A stretch of 64,000 nucleotides of DNA from CAVQBJ01 sp963819075 (GTDB lineage: Bacteria; Actinomycetota; Thermoleophilia; Solirubrobacterales; Solirubrobacteraceae), in contig CAWFUP010000006.1 of assembly GCA_963819075.1 (NCBI GenBank), positions 1 through 64,000 on the forward strand. The letters run 5' to 3'. Within the stretch, counting starts at the first letter, position 1; every line of letters starts with the position of its first letter. A model generated the notes under the pieces. It saw only the letters and a program-made list of their open reading frames with translations. It ran no database searches and had not been told where the DNA came from. Shown here one piece after another: positions 1 to 8,008 of this stretch. A program made the translations under genes and the position numbers.

Positions 1-32
1 GCTACCGGATCTTCCGCGAGGAGGCGAGCTGA
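1..32 (+). CDS. 3' end of a gene that begins outside the window
   Basis: An open frame runs from the first base and closes with TGA at 30-32, encoding only YRIFREEAS. It could be the C-terminus of an upstream plus-strand gene. Nine codons are not enough to name a family. The following 33-296 contain no convincing gene and serve as the leader of the next one. Confidence 0.3.
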   Translation, partial: YRIFREEAS

Positions 33-296
33 GGATCGCCAGAATCGGATCGGACCTCAGGCCTCGCGTACGCGACGCCCCGGCCCGCTTGGACGCCACC
101 GCAAGCCCGGCGCGTGCGCATCTCTCGCCGCCGATTCGCCGCAGCGCATGGTCGCGCGGAAGACAGCAGTCGGTCTTCGGTAACAGATCGTTGATCCGCC
201 CGCGCCGCCCTGGCGGTAGAGTGCGCGAGGCACGGTCGGGAGCGGCCCGAGTCGGCGGGCACTCCCCGAGCATCTAACCGAGGGGGTACTCGAGTC

Positions 297-1535
297 ATGC
301 GGTTCAGGAAATCTCATCCCGCGAAGGGCGCATGGGTGATGGTCGCGTTGGCTGTCGCGGCCGTGGCGGGGGGCGCGCCGCCCGCCTCGGCTGCAAACGC
401 GCATGCGCGAGCCGCGGAGTTCGGTTGGTACGTCGGAGCGGTGTTCTCCGAGACCAACGATCCGACCAACAACCAGGTCATCGTCTTCAGCCGCCGCTGG
501 GACGGCGCGCTCCATGAGCGCCAGGTCATTGCTAGCGGCGGTCAGGGCGGCCAGGAGCAGCAGCCAGGCTGCACAGCGATGTGCCCGATTCTCGACACGC
601 AGGGCGAGCTCACATTGAGCCGGGATCGGCGGTTCCTGTTCGCCGTCAACGCCGGTAGCAACACGATCAGCACCTTCCGTGTCACCCCGTTCGGGCTGAT
701 ACTCATGCAGACCACGCCGTCGGGTGGAGTGTTCCCGAACAGCCTCACCACGCATGGAGACCTGCTCTACGCACTCAACGCGAACAGCGACAACATTGCC
801 GGCTTCCGCATTGGTTGGAACGGCACGCTCACGCCGATCGCCGGATCTGATCAGCCGCTCTCGGCCGGCGCCCTTCCGGGTCTGCCGCGGCAGATCGGCT
901 TCGACAACACGGGGAGGCTTCTGGTGGTCACGCTCCTGGCGACCGCGTCGGGACCGCCGCCGATCGGGACGACCTCCGGGGTGATCGACACGTTCGCGGT
1001 CGGTCCAGGCGGCGCGGCGGCGGCGGCGACCGCTAACGACTCCAGTACTCCGTTCCCGTTTGCGTTCTCGTTCGACCCGTTCAATCGCCTCGTAGCGGCG
1101 CAGATCACGTCGCTGACGACGCCCGGTCTCGGCGATGCCGCGACGTATCAGGTCACTGCTTCAGGCGCATTGGCCTCGATCGACACCGAGGCCACAGGCG
1201 GCGAAGCACCGTGCTGGACGGCGATCACGCCCGACGGACGGTTCGTGTACGAGGTCAACACGGGCGGCGGGCTCCCCGCAACCGTCGCGGCGTTCCGTCT
1301 GCGCTCGGACGGCAAGCTGGTGTCGCTCGGTAACACCCCCGATCTCGGCGAGTTCGCCAAGACCGACGAGGTGCTGAGCGCGGGCGGGCGGGACCTGTAT
1401 GTGCTCTCGCCGGCGTTGACGGGCCCGACCAGCCACATCGATGAGTACAGCGTCGGGTTCGACGGCACCCTCCGCCTGATCGGACAGACGCCGAGCACAC
1501 TGCCGCCCGGCATGAGCGGTCTTACCGGGTTCTAG
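297..1535 (+). CDS. Secreted lactonase-type beta-propeller protein
   Basis: The 412-residue product begins with a Sec signal peptide (positive MRFRK, hydrophobic core at about 14-32, cleavage near the SAANA alanines), so it is probably exported. The mature part has repeated strands of the kind RFLFAVNAGSNTIS, LLYALNANSDNIAGF and RFVYEVNTGG. These are typical blades of the 6-phosphogluconolactonase/carboxymuconate-cyclase seven-bladed propeller (lactonase family). A GAGGGGG ribosome site lies about ten bases before the ATG. It stands alone and is followed by a strong hairpin. The enzymatic substrate is unknown, and many secreted members have no shown lactonase activity. Confidence 0.75.
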   Translation: MRFRKSHPAKGAWVMVALAVAAVAGGAPPASAANAHARAAEFGWYVGAVFSETNDPTNNQVIVFSRRWDGALHERQVIASGGQGGQEQQPGCTAMCPILDTQGELTLSRDRRFLFAVNAGSNTISTFRVTPFGLILMQTTPSGGVFPNSLTTHGDLLYALNANSDNIAGFRIGWNGTLTPIAGSDQPLSAGALPGLPRQIGFDNTGRLLVVTLLATASGPPPIGTTSGVIDTFAVGPGGAAAAATANDSSTPFPFAFSFDPFNRLVAAQITSLTTPGLGDAATYQVTASGALASIDTEATGGEAPCWTAITPDGRFVYEVNTGGGLPATVAAFRLRSDGKLVSLGNTPDLGEFAKTDEVLSAGGRDLYVLSPALTGPTSHIDEYSVGFDGTLRLIGQTPSTLPPGMSGLTGF

Positions 1536-1559
1536 GCGCCCGAGCAACACGGCAGTTGC

Positions 1560-1591
1560 GGTCCGAGCCCCGCTGAGGCGGGGCTCGGACC
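1560..1591 (+). terminator. Perfect 14-bp hairpin after the propeller gene
   Basis: Arms 1560-1573 (ggtccgagccccgc) and 1578-1591 are exact reverse complements around a tgag loop, 24 bases after the stop codon. No T-tract follows, as is common in high-GC actinobacteria, so this is a probable intrinsic or processing terminator. Confidence 0.7.
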
Positions 1592-2113
1592 GCGCTGCAG
1601 GGTCCGGCGAGCCGGACTTTGGCCTTGCTGATCAGGTTCAGGCGGCCGCCTACGGTTGCGGCGCGGCAGCAGGCGCACGCCGAAACGAGTAGGCGTTGCA
1701 GGTGGTTTCGCACTGGTCGGACCCGCCGTCTCCACTGCTCGTTACGAACTGGCACGTTCGTGACGGAGGCGTTGCAAAGTGCCGAACGGCTCTGTTCAGT
1801 CGCCTGGGCGTCCCGATTGTCCGCTCGCGCGGAGCAGCACCGCAAGAGCCCACACCGAAACGATCAGCGGCAGGACGCCCGCGAGCTCGTATTCCCGCGC
1901 GTCTCCGTTCGCGGCATTCGCGAGGGCGGTGACGTGCTCGGCGGCGGGCAGAGGGGCCGTGCGAGTCCAGTTCGTCAGCCATCGGCTCTGGTATCGGTGT
2001 GGCCGGGAGTCGCCGAATAGCCGCACGTTCTCGCTCTGGTGAGAACGACGGACCTCGCGTGAGGCGTTCGTCCCAGGTGGCTGGCGTCCGCAGCTGGCGG
2101 GATCCTGCTTTGC
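1592..2113. other. Gene-poor stretch with a possible minus-strand gene fragment
   Basis: No complete gene is convincing here. On the minus strand, 1990-1796 encodes a protein-like stretch with a hydrophobic segment (GVLPLIVSVWALAVLL) ending in a stop at 1796. It has no plausible start, because the frame upstream runs antisense into the DUF4160 gene. It may be the tail of a decayed small membrane protein. A GGCGGCCGCC palindrome lies near 1643. Confidence 0.3.
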
Positions 2114-2374
2114 GTGCCGACGATCAGCTCGTTCTATGGCATCGTGATCCGGATGTACTTCTCTGACCACGCGCCTCCCCATTTTCACGCGGTGTACGCC
2201 GGCGAGGAGGCGGTCGTCGCGATCTCGACCGGAGACGTGCTTCGGGGCGAGTTGCCCGAACGCGCGATGCGGTTGGTGCGAGAATGGATGGCGGTCCATC
2301 GCGAGGAACTCGGTGCGAACTGGGATCGGCTGCGGATTCCTAGTTCTCCCTTGCCGATCGCGCCGCTGCCCTGA
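2114..2374 (+). CDS. DUF4160 family protein
   Basis: This is an 86-residue protein of the DUF4160 family. Visible signatures are the N-terminal PTISSFYGIVIRMY, the HAPPHFHAVYAGEEA motif with its histidine pair, and the terminal LVREWMAVHREEL helix. The start is GTG at 2114; no ATG gives the conserved N-terminus. It overlaps the next gene by TGATG (stop at 2372-2374, start at 2374), so the two are translationally coupled. DUF4160 genes are often found directly before DUF2442 genes and the pair has been suggested to be toxin-antitoxin-like; nothing in this sequence proves such a role. Confidence 0.85.
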   Translation: MPTISSFYGIVIRMYFSDHAPPHFHAVYAGEEAVVAISTGDVLRGELPERAMRLVREWMAVHREELGANWDRLRIPSSPLPIAPLP

Positions 2375-2667
2375 TGAGCTCTCAGACCAAGGTCACTGCC
2401 GTCGAGCCGCTCGCCGAGCGTTGGCTGAGGGTCACGTTCGCCGACGGCGCCGTCCACGAGGTGGATCTCGGCCCCGTGCTGGCCGCCGGCGGTGTCTTTG
2501 CGCCGATTCGGGATCAGCGATCCGTCTTCGAGGCTGCGTCGGTGGACGCCGAGTTTGGCACCGTTGTGTGGCCGGGCGGGATCGATCTCGATCCGGACGT
2601 CCTCCGAGGAGAGCGACAGCCGGCGTCGGGCGTGAAGATCCCGCGTCGCGTCATCCAGGCGGCGTAA
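2374..2667 (+). CDS. DUF2442 family protein
   Basis: This 97-residue protein has the DUF2442 pattern: VTAVEPLAERWLRVTFADG, a VDLGPVL strand, FxxPIRD, then FGTVVWPGGIDLDPDVL. The family resembles the NAD-binding-like NE0471 N-terminal fold and has no established biochemical activity. Its ATG overlaps the stop of the DUF4160 gene, so both form a two-gene operon. It is the second member of a pair that is widespread in bacteria and tends to sit in variable regions; this neighbourhood (AbiEi-like gene, VapC remnant, direct repeats) fits that. Confidence 0.85.
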   Translation: MSSQTKVTAVEPLAERWLRVTFADGAVHEVDLGPVLAAGGVFAPIRDQRSVFEAASVDAEFGTVVWPGGIDLDPDVLRGERQPASGVKIPRRVIQAA

Positions 2668-2686
2668 CTGCTGCGGCAAGTTCCGC

Positions 2687-2753
2687 CGTCTCAGCGATCA
2701 CGGTGCTGAAGACGACTTCTGCCGCGGTTCGAATTCTTTGCGTCCGCGTCCAC
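2687..2753. repeat. 67-bp direct repeat, copy A
   Basis: This segment aligns without gaps to 4211-4277 with 8 mismatches in 67 (about 88% identity). The core ccgcggttcgaatt followed by tttgcgtccgcgtccac is nearly unchanged. On the minus strand both copies read as the peptide WTRTQ-IRTA...V-STxIAET, so the repeat is probably a shared gene remnant and not a pure DNA element. The repeats bracket the Cys-rich secreted gene at 2828-3922. Confidence 0.75.
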
Positions 2754-2827
2754 TGGTGCCGGGAAATCGCTTGGGGGAGCGGTTTTCCGGGTCGCGGATG
2801 CGACAGCGCGACTCGAATCCGGCTCTA

Positions 2828-3922
2828 CTACAACCCCGTCATCGGGCAGCCATGTTGCCTGTTCAGCGCCGCGACCTCCGTGCTCTTCTGCCTCCGCGTG
2901 GCGTGGGCATGCGAGTGCAGCCACGAGCTGTACGTCGACTTGCACTTCGACTTCGACCACTTCGGTGCGCCCATCGCCCCGACGGTTGCGGGATCGAACG
3001 CGATCTCGAAGCCGTACTCCACGGCGGTGCAACTCGCCGTCGTGAGGCACACGACCCCGGGAAAGGTGGACGAGCTGAGGCTCACAGGGGCCGGTGACGG
3101 TGGGGACTGCGGGTTGAACGTGACCTCGCCCGTTGAGACCACCGAAAGCTCGAGCATCTCGGTGCACTGCGTCAGCGTCGGGCACGAGATCGCGCTGCCG
3201 GGATAGCCACCGTGCCAGACGGTCACCGTGGTGTCCGATCCCGGCGTTGCCGGGTCGAACGTCACGGCGTTCGTGTTCCCGCTTCTCCCATCGTCGATCA
3301 CTGTGCACTGAGCGGTCGACGGGCACGTGATCCCAACCGACACATGGCTTCCGTCGACGGTGGTCGCGGCGCTGGCAACGGGCGCCTGCGGGTTGAACGT
3401 GCTCACCCCACCGGACTCGTCGACGACCGTGCACTGCGTCACCGACGGGCAGCCGACCCCGTAGAGCACTTCGGACTCGAGCCGCATCGGCGCGGCCGCG
3501 GGCTGGATCGGGTTGAACGTCAATTCGTCGCCGGCCTTGTCGATCGCCACGCACTCGCTCGCCGACGGGCAGGCGACGTTCTCGAGCGGCCCTCGGGCGC
3601 CCAGCGCGCCCGCGATCGGATTGCCCGGCGCCTGCGGATTGAACGTCACTGCGTTACCAGCGGTGTCCACCATCGTGCACTGCGTGAGGCTCGGGCATGC
3701 GAGCCCCGAGGCGCGCGAGTCGGTCTCGTCGATGGTGGCGATCGACGGGTGCCCGGGCAAGGTCGGGTTGAACGTCGCCTCCTGCACGGTGTACGAGGCT
3801 GCCGAGACGTCAACGCCGACCGCGGTGCACTGTGTTGCTGACGGGCATGACAGCTGGTTGAGCGAGTCGGGCCGGTCGATCACGTTGGTCACCGGGGTGG
3901 CAGCGGCTGCGCCGGCGACCAA
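2828..3922 (-). CDS. Secreted seven-repeat Cys-rich protein (CPSxxQC repeats)
   Basis: The protein has seven repeats of about 45 residues. Each starts with a Cys pair motif: LSCPSATQCT, LACPSLTQCT, VACPSASECV, VGCPSVTQCT, ITCPSTAQCT, ISCPTLTQCT and VVCLTTASCT. Most are followed by a TFNPxxPG segment. Seven blades with paired cysteines suggest a disulfide-stabilised extracellular beta-propeller. The start is unclear: TTG at 3922 is used here, but a hydrophobic, signal-like stretch (ending ALTLVLVAGAAAA) continues upstream in frame for about 27 codons with no ATG or GTG before an in-frame stop. The true start may be lost, CTG, or displaced by a frameshift. The substrate is unknown. Confidence 0.7.
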   Translation of the reverse strand: MVAGAAAATPVTNVIDRPDSLNQLSCPSATQCTAVGVDVSAASYTVQEATFNPTLPGHPSIATIDETDSRASGLACPSLTQCTMVDTAGNAVTFNPQAPGNPIAGALGARGPLENVACPSASECVAIDKAGDELTFNPIQPAAAPMRLESEVLYGVGCPSVTQCTVVDESGGVSTFNPQAPVASAATTVDGSHVSVGITCPSTAQCTVIDDGRSGNTNAVTFDPATPGSDTTVTVWHGGYPGSAISCPTLTQCTEMLELSVVSTGEVTFNPQSPPSPAPVSLSSSTFPGVVCLTTASCTAVEYGFEIAFDPATVGAMGAPKWSKSKCKSTYSSWLHSHAHATRRQKSTEVAALNRQHGCPMTGL

Positions 3923-4210
3923 GACCAGCGTTAGCGCACACGCGAAGGCGAGGACTGCATCGGCGAGGAGCCTAGCGTCCGACGGCCGCGTGAGCGAACG
4001 TCATTCAGCCGGCGTAACGGGCGCGGCAAGTGCTTGGGTCGCCGCCGTCACCGGCATCGTGGCTCGGGCGCCAGATCACCTGAGGCGGGTCGCTTTGGCG
4101 ACGGTCTTGTCGCTGACATCGAGGGCGCATCCGATCGCTCGGTCGCTCATCCTGAGTTCGCGGAGTTGGGCCGCCCGGCCGGTGATCCGGCGGTAGACGG
4201 GCGGGTCCGG

Positions 4211-4277
4211 CGTCTCGGCGATCGCGGTGCTGATGACGACTAGGACCGCGGTTCGAATTGTTTGCGTCCGCGTCCAC
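4211..4277. repeat. 67-bp direct repeat, copy B
   Basis: Partner of copy A (2687-2753), in the same orientation and 1.52 kb apart, with 59 of 67 positions identical and no gaps. Here it lies inside the small HTH reading frame. Both copies are followed by a hairpin-forming sequence; in this copy the 12-bp stem is perfect, in copy A it is imperfect. Confidence 0.75.
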
Positions 4278-4286
4278 CTTCGTTCT

Positions 4287-4315
4287 GAGAAGCCGCTCGG
4301 TTGGAGCGGCTTCTC
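4287..4315. terminator. Perfect 12-bp hairpin
   Basis: Arms 4287-4298 (gagaagccgctc) and 4304-4315 pair exactly around a 5-base loop. It sits between the repeat copy and the AbiEi-type gene and could terminate transcription arriving from either side. There is no T-tract. Function is inferred from structure only. Confidence 0.5.
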
Positions 4316-4388
4316 GCATTGCGGGTCCGATGCGTTCCGTCGCAACGTGGTGGGAGGCTGGGCACGTGGTATCCGGTGTCCGCGGCAG

Positions 4389-4431
4389 GTGCACGTCGTT
4401 TCTATGAATGATTCAAAGAAAGGACGTGCAC
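4389..4431 (+). promoter_or_regulatory. 15-bp inverted repeat around the start codon
   Basis: Left arm 4389-4403 (gtgcacgtcgtttct) ends at the base before the ATG. Right arm 4417-4431 (agaaaggacgtgcac) pairs with it with one mismatch. The 13-base loop contains the start codon. A second copy at 5430-5472 has the same spacing and a perfect match. It could be a DNA operator for the encoded N-terminal antitoxin-type domain, or an RNA hairpin that controls translation. Confidence 0.7.
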
Positions 4432-5345
4432 CCCTCGACGTAGCGCTCGGCCGGGTGGCGGCACGCCAACACGGCGTTGTGACGGTGACGCAACTGCGGG
4501 CGCTCGGGCTGAATGACAGCTCGGTCAGTCATAGAGTCCGGGCCGGGCGACTGCATCGGTCGTGTCGGGGGGTATACGCGGTGGGTCACTCGGACGTCTC
4601 GTGGGAAGGTCGCGGCTTGGCTGGCGCGCTTTCCATCGGTTCGGATGCCGTGCTGAGTCACTGGACGGCTGGCCGGCTGTGGGGGCTCCTCGATCTTCGT
4701 CGGGGACCGGTTGACGTGACTGTGGCGCGCCGGGTTCGCTCACGCCGCGGGATCAGAGTGCACACGGTGCGCAGTCTCGACGGGAGCGATTGGAGGATGG
4801 CAAACAGAGTCCCGGTGACGACGGTCGCGCGCACGCTGCTTGACCTGGCGGACGTCGCGGGCGAGCCGGTGTTGACCCGCGCCGTGCGAGAGGCTCTCGT
4901 GCAGCGGCGCGTTGACGAGCGGGCCCTGCGTGTGCAACTGACTCGTGCCGGCGGGCGTCGCGGCGCGGGGCGCTTGGCGAGTCTGATCGCGCCCGGCCCG
5001 TCGCCGACTCGGAGCGTGCTCGAGGATCGGGTGCTCGAGATGTTGCGCGCACATGGGCTTCCGCCCCCCGCTGTCAACGTCGTGCTCGGCGGTCTTCCGC
5101 GCCGCGTGGAGGTGGACTTCTTCTACGCGGACGCCAGCCTCATCCTCGAGGCTGACGGAGCGCGCTACCACGCGAATCGGTTCGCGCGGGACGCAGATGC
5201 GGCGCGGCAGGCGATGCTGGAGGCGGCTGGATATCGCGTGTTGCGCCTGAACTGGGCGCAGGTAACGCTGGACCCCGATCCGACTGCCAGTCGCGTGCGA
5301 CGTGCGCTCGCGCTGACGGCTGCAGGATCAAGCGCTTCCCCGTAG
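4404..5345 (+). CDS. AbiEi-type antitoxin domain protein with DUF559 nuclease-like C-terminus
   Basis: The 313-residue protein starts at the ATG of MNDSKKG. Residues 10-60 form the AbiEi-type winged-helix domain (GRVAARQHGVVTVTQLRALG, then RLHRSCRGVYAVGH), found in antitoxins of type IV AbiE systems. The C-terminus is DUF559, related to very-short-patch-repair endonucleases: RRVEVDFFYADASLILEADG, H, D, R and AGYRVLRLNW supply the D-x(n)-ExD pattern of a PD-(D/E)XK-like core. No AbiEii-type nucleotidyltransferase toxin lies beside it, so this is a stand-alone two-domain form common in actinobacteria. Function is unproven. Its start codon sits inside a conserved inverted repeat, and the start region is duplicated downstream at 5430-5513. 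Confidence 0.8.
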   Translation: MNDSKKGRAPLDVALGRVAARQHGVVTVTQLRALGLNDSSVSHRVRAGRLHRSCRGVYAVGHSDVSWEGRGLAGALSIGSDAVLSHWTAGRLWGLLDLRRGPVDVTVARRVRSRRGIRVHTVRSLDGSDWRMANRVPVTTVARTLLDLADVAGEPVLTRAVREALVQRRVDERALRVQLTRAGGRRGAGRLASLIAPGPSPTRSVLEDRVLEMLRAHGLPPPAVNVVLGGLPRRVEVDFFYADASLILEADGARYHANRFARDADAARQAMLEAAGYRVLRLNWAQVTLDPDPTASRVRRALALTAAGSSASP

Positions 5346-5429
5346 ATCCGAGCATCGAGACCCTCGGCTTTCCGGAGTGGCGGGCAGCGCGTTCCGTTGC
5401 AAGCCGTTGGCACGCCGTGGGCGCACGGG

Positions 5430-5513
5430 GTGCACGTCCTTTCTATGAATGAACTGGAGAAAGGACGTGCACCCCCCGACCTAGCGCTCGGCCGGATGGC
5501 GCGACGAGAATGA
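5430..5513 (+). pseudogene. Decayed second copy of the AbiEi-type gene start
   Basis: This segment repeats the leader and first codons of the preceding gene: a perfect 15-bp inverted repeat (5430-5444 with 5458-5472) with the ATG at 5445 in a 13-base loop, then a frame reading MNELEKGRAPPDLALGRMAR before TGA at 5511. The parent reads MNDSKKGRAPLDVALGRVAAR. Only 22 codons remain, so it is a truncated paralogue or a recombination scar. The rest of 5346-5654 holds no other gene. Confidence 0.75.
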
Positions 5514-5654
5514 AGCGCTCGTGATGAGATCCATCCGCGCCTCAGTGGGTAGACCGAACAAGGCCCGAGCTTGACCTTCGGGCGTATGCTGCTGACGTGG
5601 GCGCTCGGCGTAGCCGCCGCCCACGCGTCGGCAACTAACGCACGGGGGTGGACT

Positions 5655-6983
5655 GTGATCACGAGCACGGACTCGACCAGCACCATCGAGGGCGTCAAGC
5701 GGTCGGAGAACGAGACTCGCGCGCTGAGTGCGCTGGCCTTTGACGAGCTGCGCCGTTTTCCCGGCGAGATCCGCGATATGCACCTCGGCATCGCCGAACG
5801 CGCCTTTCGAGGCGTGGGTCCGGCGGCTGAGCCGGTGCGGCTCATTCACGACGCGCTGTCAAGTCGCGCGTACGGCGCGATCGGCGCTGGCTTCTCGGTA
5901 CTCGGTAGGGCCGCCGATACAGCCATGGAGCAAGGCGGCATCGGCGAGGGCGCTCCGCTTTCCGACACCCAGCCGGGCAGCCTCATCATCGCCGCCCTCA
6001 ACGGCCTCATCGGCGACCAGCTCGAGCGAGATGGAAGCGCGCTTGCCCAGTCCACGTCCGTGCGGGTGCGCGGGGAGCGGATCGGGCTGGATGAGTCTTC
6101 GCTCCGCCGCGCGTTCCCGGAAGCCACGGGCCGCTTGGTGGTCTTCCTCCATGGGCTCACAGCGGATGAGTTCTGCTGGTCGCTGTGGGGCGCCGAGGAG
6201 CCATACGGTGCACGGCTGGCAGTAGATCTCGACTGCACGGCGGTCTACTTGCGTTACAACAGCGGCCTGCACATCTCCGAGAACGGGCGAACGGTAGCGG
6301 CCCTGCTCGGTGATCTCGTCGACGGCTGGCCGGTCGAGGTGCAGCAGATCGCGCTGGTCGGCCACTCGATGGGCGGACTGGTGGCACGCAGCGCCTGCCA
6401 CCAGGCACACGAGCACGACCAAGCTTGGGTGCGACGCGTCGGACACATTGTCTCGTTGGGAACCCCGCACCTTGGTGCCCCGCTGGCGCGCGGTGCGCAT
6501 CGCGCCGCGGCTGCGCTCCACGCCCTGCCCGAAACGCGGATGCTCAGCAACTTCCTGCGCCGTCGCAGCGCCGGTATCCACGACCTGCGCCATGGCTCGT
6601 TGGTGGACGAGGATTGGCACGGGCGCGACCCGCACGACCTCCGCGTGGTCGCCTGCAAGGAGGTGCCGCTGCTGCCGTGGGCGACGCATTGCTTCGTCTC
6701 GGCCACGATCACCCGCGACCCTCGCCACCCGCTCGGGCGCCTGCTCGGGGACATCCTGGTGCTCGTTCCGAGCGCCACCGGCCAGGGTAAGACTCGGCGG
6801 ATCCCCTTCCGCGACGAGCACGGACACCACGTCGGCGGTACGCATCACGTGGCGCTGCTCAACCATCCCGAGGTTTACGATCGCCTGCGCAGCTGGTTGG
6901 CAGCAGCGCCGGAGCCCTCCGCGGGTCCCGGCCGAAGGTTTGTCAGGACCGGGTCTGCCATGACCGTGCCAGTACATCGCTGA
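5655..6983 (+). CDS. Alpha/beta hydrolase, lipase/esterase
   Basis: The hydrolase core is clear: VVFLHGLTADEFCW (oxyanion region), VGHSMGGLVAR with the nucleophile serine at about residue 238, a GDILVLVPSA aspartate, and a late histidine in GGTHHVALLNHPEVYDRL. The family is the triacylglycerol-lipase/PGAP1-like group of intracellular esterases. The first 150 residues are helical and lack known motifs. GTG at 5655 is chosen because a GGGGTGG site lies just upstream; a TTG at 5571 would add 28 residues. Gene neighbours give no substrate hint. Confidence 0.8.
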   Translation: MITSTDSTSTIEGVKRSENETRALSALAFDELRRFPGEIRDMHLGIAERAFRGVGPAAEPVRLIHDALSSRAYGAIGAGFSVLGRAADTAMEQGGIGEGAPLSDTQPGSLIIAALNGLIGDQLERDGSALAQSTSVRVRGERIGLDESSLRRAFPEATGRLVVFLHGLTADEFCWSLWGAEEPYGARLAVDLDCTAVYLRYNSGLHISENGRTVAALLGDLVDGWPVEVQQIALVGHSMGGLVARSACHQAHEHDQAWVRRVGHIVSLGTPHLGAPLARGAHRAAAALHALPETRMLSNFLRRRSAGIHDLRHGSLVDEDWHGRDPHDLRVVACKEVPLLPWATHCFVSATITRDPRHPLGRLLGDILVLVPSATGQGKTRRIPFRDEHGHHVGGTHHVALLNHPEVYDRLRSWLAAAPEPSAGPGRRFVRTGSAMTVPVHR

Positions 6984-7058
6984 CCAGTCGGACGGGCCGA
7001 GGCGGCGGCTGGGCCTCTTCAACGCGCCTCCTCTCCGGCGGCTGACCCGCGTTTCGGC

Positions 7059-7994
7059 TCAGCCGATCACCGGGAACGTGCGGGCCTCGGCGAGGTCCCC
7101 CAGCGCGTCCTGCATTCGCGCGGTGACGAGGTCGTATCCCTCGTCGGGGTTAGCGTCGGCTCCGAGCTGCGCCGCGAGGTCGATCGCTGGCAGGACCTCG
7201 ACCGTGATCTTCGCTGGCAGCGGCACCCGGCCCGGGAGGTCGAGCACGGTCACGCCCCAGGGCGGCGCGATCTGGATCGGCGCGACGTCGAGGCGCAGCA
7301 GCCGGTGCAGGTGCAGCAGTCGCGCGACGCGCTCGCCCTGGCCGAGGAAGAGCGCCGTCTCCTGGCCGCCGATCGCCACCACGGGGACGATCGGAACGTC
7401 CAGCTTGAGCGCGAGCCGCACGAACCCCGTGTGGTGGGCGAAGTCGATGTCCGCGGAGTGCCACGTCGCTCGGTAGGTCTCGTGGTCGCCCCCGGGATAG
7501 ACGAGCAGGGCAGCGTCGCGCGCGAGCGCTCGCCGGAGGTTCTCCGGCGAGGCCGGCACCGTTCCGTACGGCGTGACCAGGGCACGCAACCCGGGGACCT
7601 TGAACACGAGATCGTGTGCGAGCTGGTGGAACACGCGGTCGGCGCCGAAGTGGTCATAGAAGGCCTGGGCGAACACGAACGTGTCGGCGATCAGCGTGCC
7701 GCCGGAGTGGTTGCCGACGAGCAGCACCGGTCCCCGTGCCGGGACGTTCTCCATCCCGCGCACCTCGGCTCGGAAGTAGAAGTTAGACATCTCACGCAGC
7801 GCGGGCAGTGTCCGCCGGATGTACTCGGGGTCGCGCAGGTCGAGGGGATCGGTGGCCGGCCGCCGGCCGGCCAGGCGCCGAGGGTCGACCGCGCCGGCGA
7901 CGTCCGCAGAGGCGGCACCGAGCATCCAAGCCACCCCTGCAGCTGAACCGGGTACGGTGCCGAGGAAGCCGGAGATGGACGCACGGCGGCCCAT
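7059..7994 (-). CDS. Lysophospholipid acyltransferase (PlsC-like) family protein
   Basis: This 311-residue protein belongs to the LPLAT/MGAT-like acyltransferases. It has VLLVGNHSGGTLIADTF (motif I histidine), then PYGTVPASPENLRRAL and a LLVYPGGDHETYR block (motif III type), and VPIVPVVAIGGQETALFLGQG (motif IV). These enzymes transfer acyl chains to glycerolipids or related alcohols at the membrane. Homologues are common in mycobacteria and other actinobacteria, often annotated as diacylglycerol acyltransferase-like. It stands between an esterase and a toxin remnant and has no operon partner. Confidence 0.85.
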   Translation of the reverse strand: MGRRASISGFLGTVPGSAAGVAWMLGAASADVAGAVDPRRLAGRRPATDPLDLRDPEYIRRTLPALREMSNFYFRAEVRGMENVPARGPVLLVGNHSGGTLIADTFVFAQAFYDHFGADRVFHQLAHDLVFKVPGLRALVTPYGTVPASPENLRRALARDAALLVYPGGDHETYRATWHSADIDFAHHTGFVRLALKLDVPIVPVVAIGGQETALFLGQGERVARLLHLHRLLRLDVAPIQIAPPWGVTVLDLPGRVPLPAKITVEVLPAIDLAAQLGADANPDEGYDLVTARMQDALGDLAEARTFPVIG

Positions 7995-8008
7995 TCGCTC
8001 ATGCTACC

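Larger units (their letters stand above)
4076..4345 (-). pseudogene. Small HTH protein or remnant of a larger gene
   Basis: An 89-residue frame ends in a clear helix-turn-helix pattern (LRELRMSDRAIGCALDVSDKTVAKATR) like those at the C-termini of recombinases and small DNA-binding proteins. Upstream of it comes WTRTQTIRTAVLVV, which recurs in the second copy at 2687-2753. The first 25 codons look non-coding and contain the hairpin at 4287-4315, so the true N-terminus is uncertain. I read it as a degraded or partial gene; a genuine small regulator cannot be excluded. The rest of the gap between 3923 and 4403 shows no other gene. Confidence 0.4.

Noticed and set aside
2790..2840. tRNA-like pattern (gactcgaatc) on the minus strand
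   Set aside because: The T-loop lacks the invariant G53-C61 pair and no acceptor or anticodon stem can be formed.
4287..4315. Part of a mobile element end
   Set aside because: No transposase or matching inverted partner was seen; the hairpin is only a possible terminator.
2374..5513. Complete defence island (AbiE, DUF4160/2442)
   Set aside because: No AbiEii toxin, restriction or other defence enzyme is present; the genes only hint at turnover.
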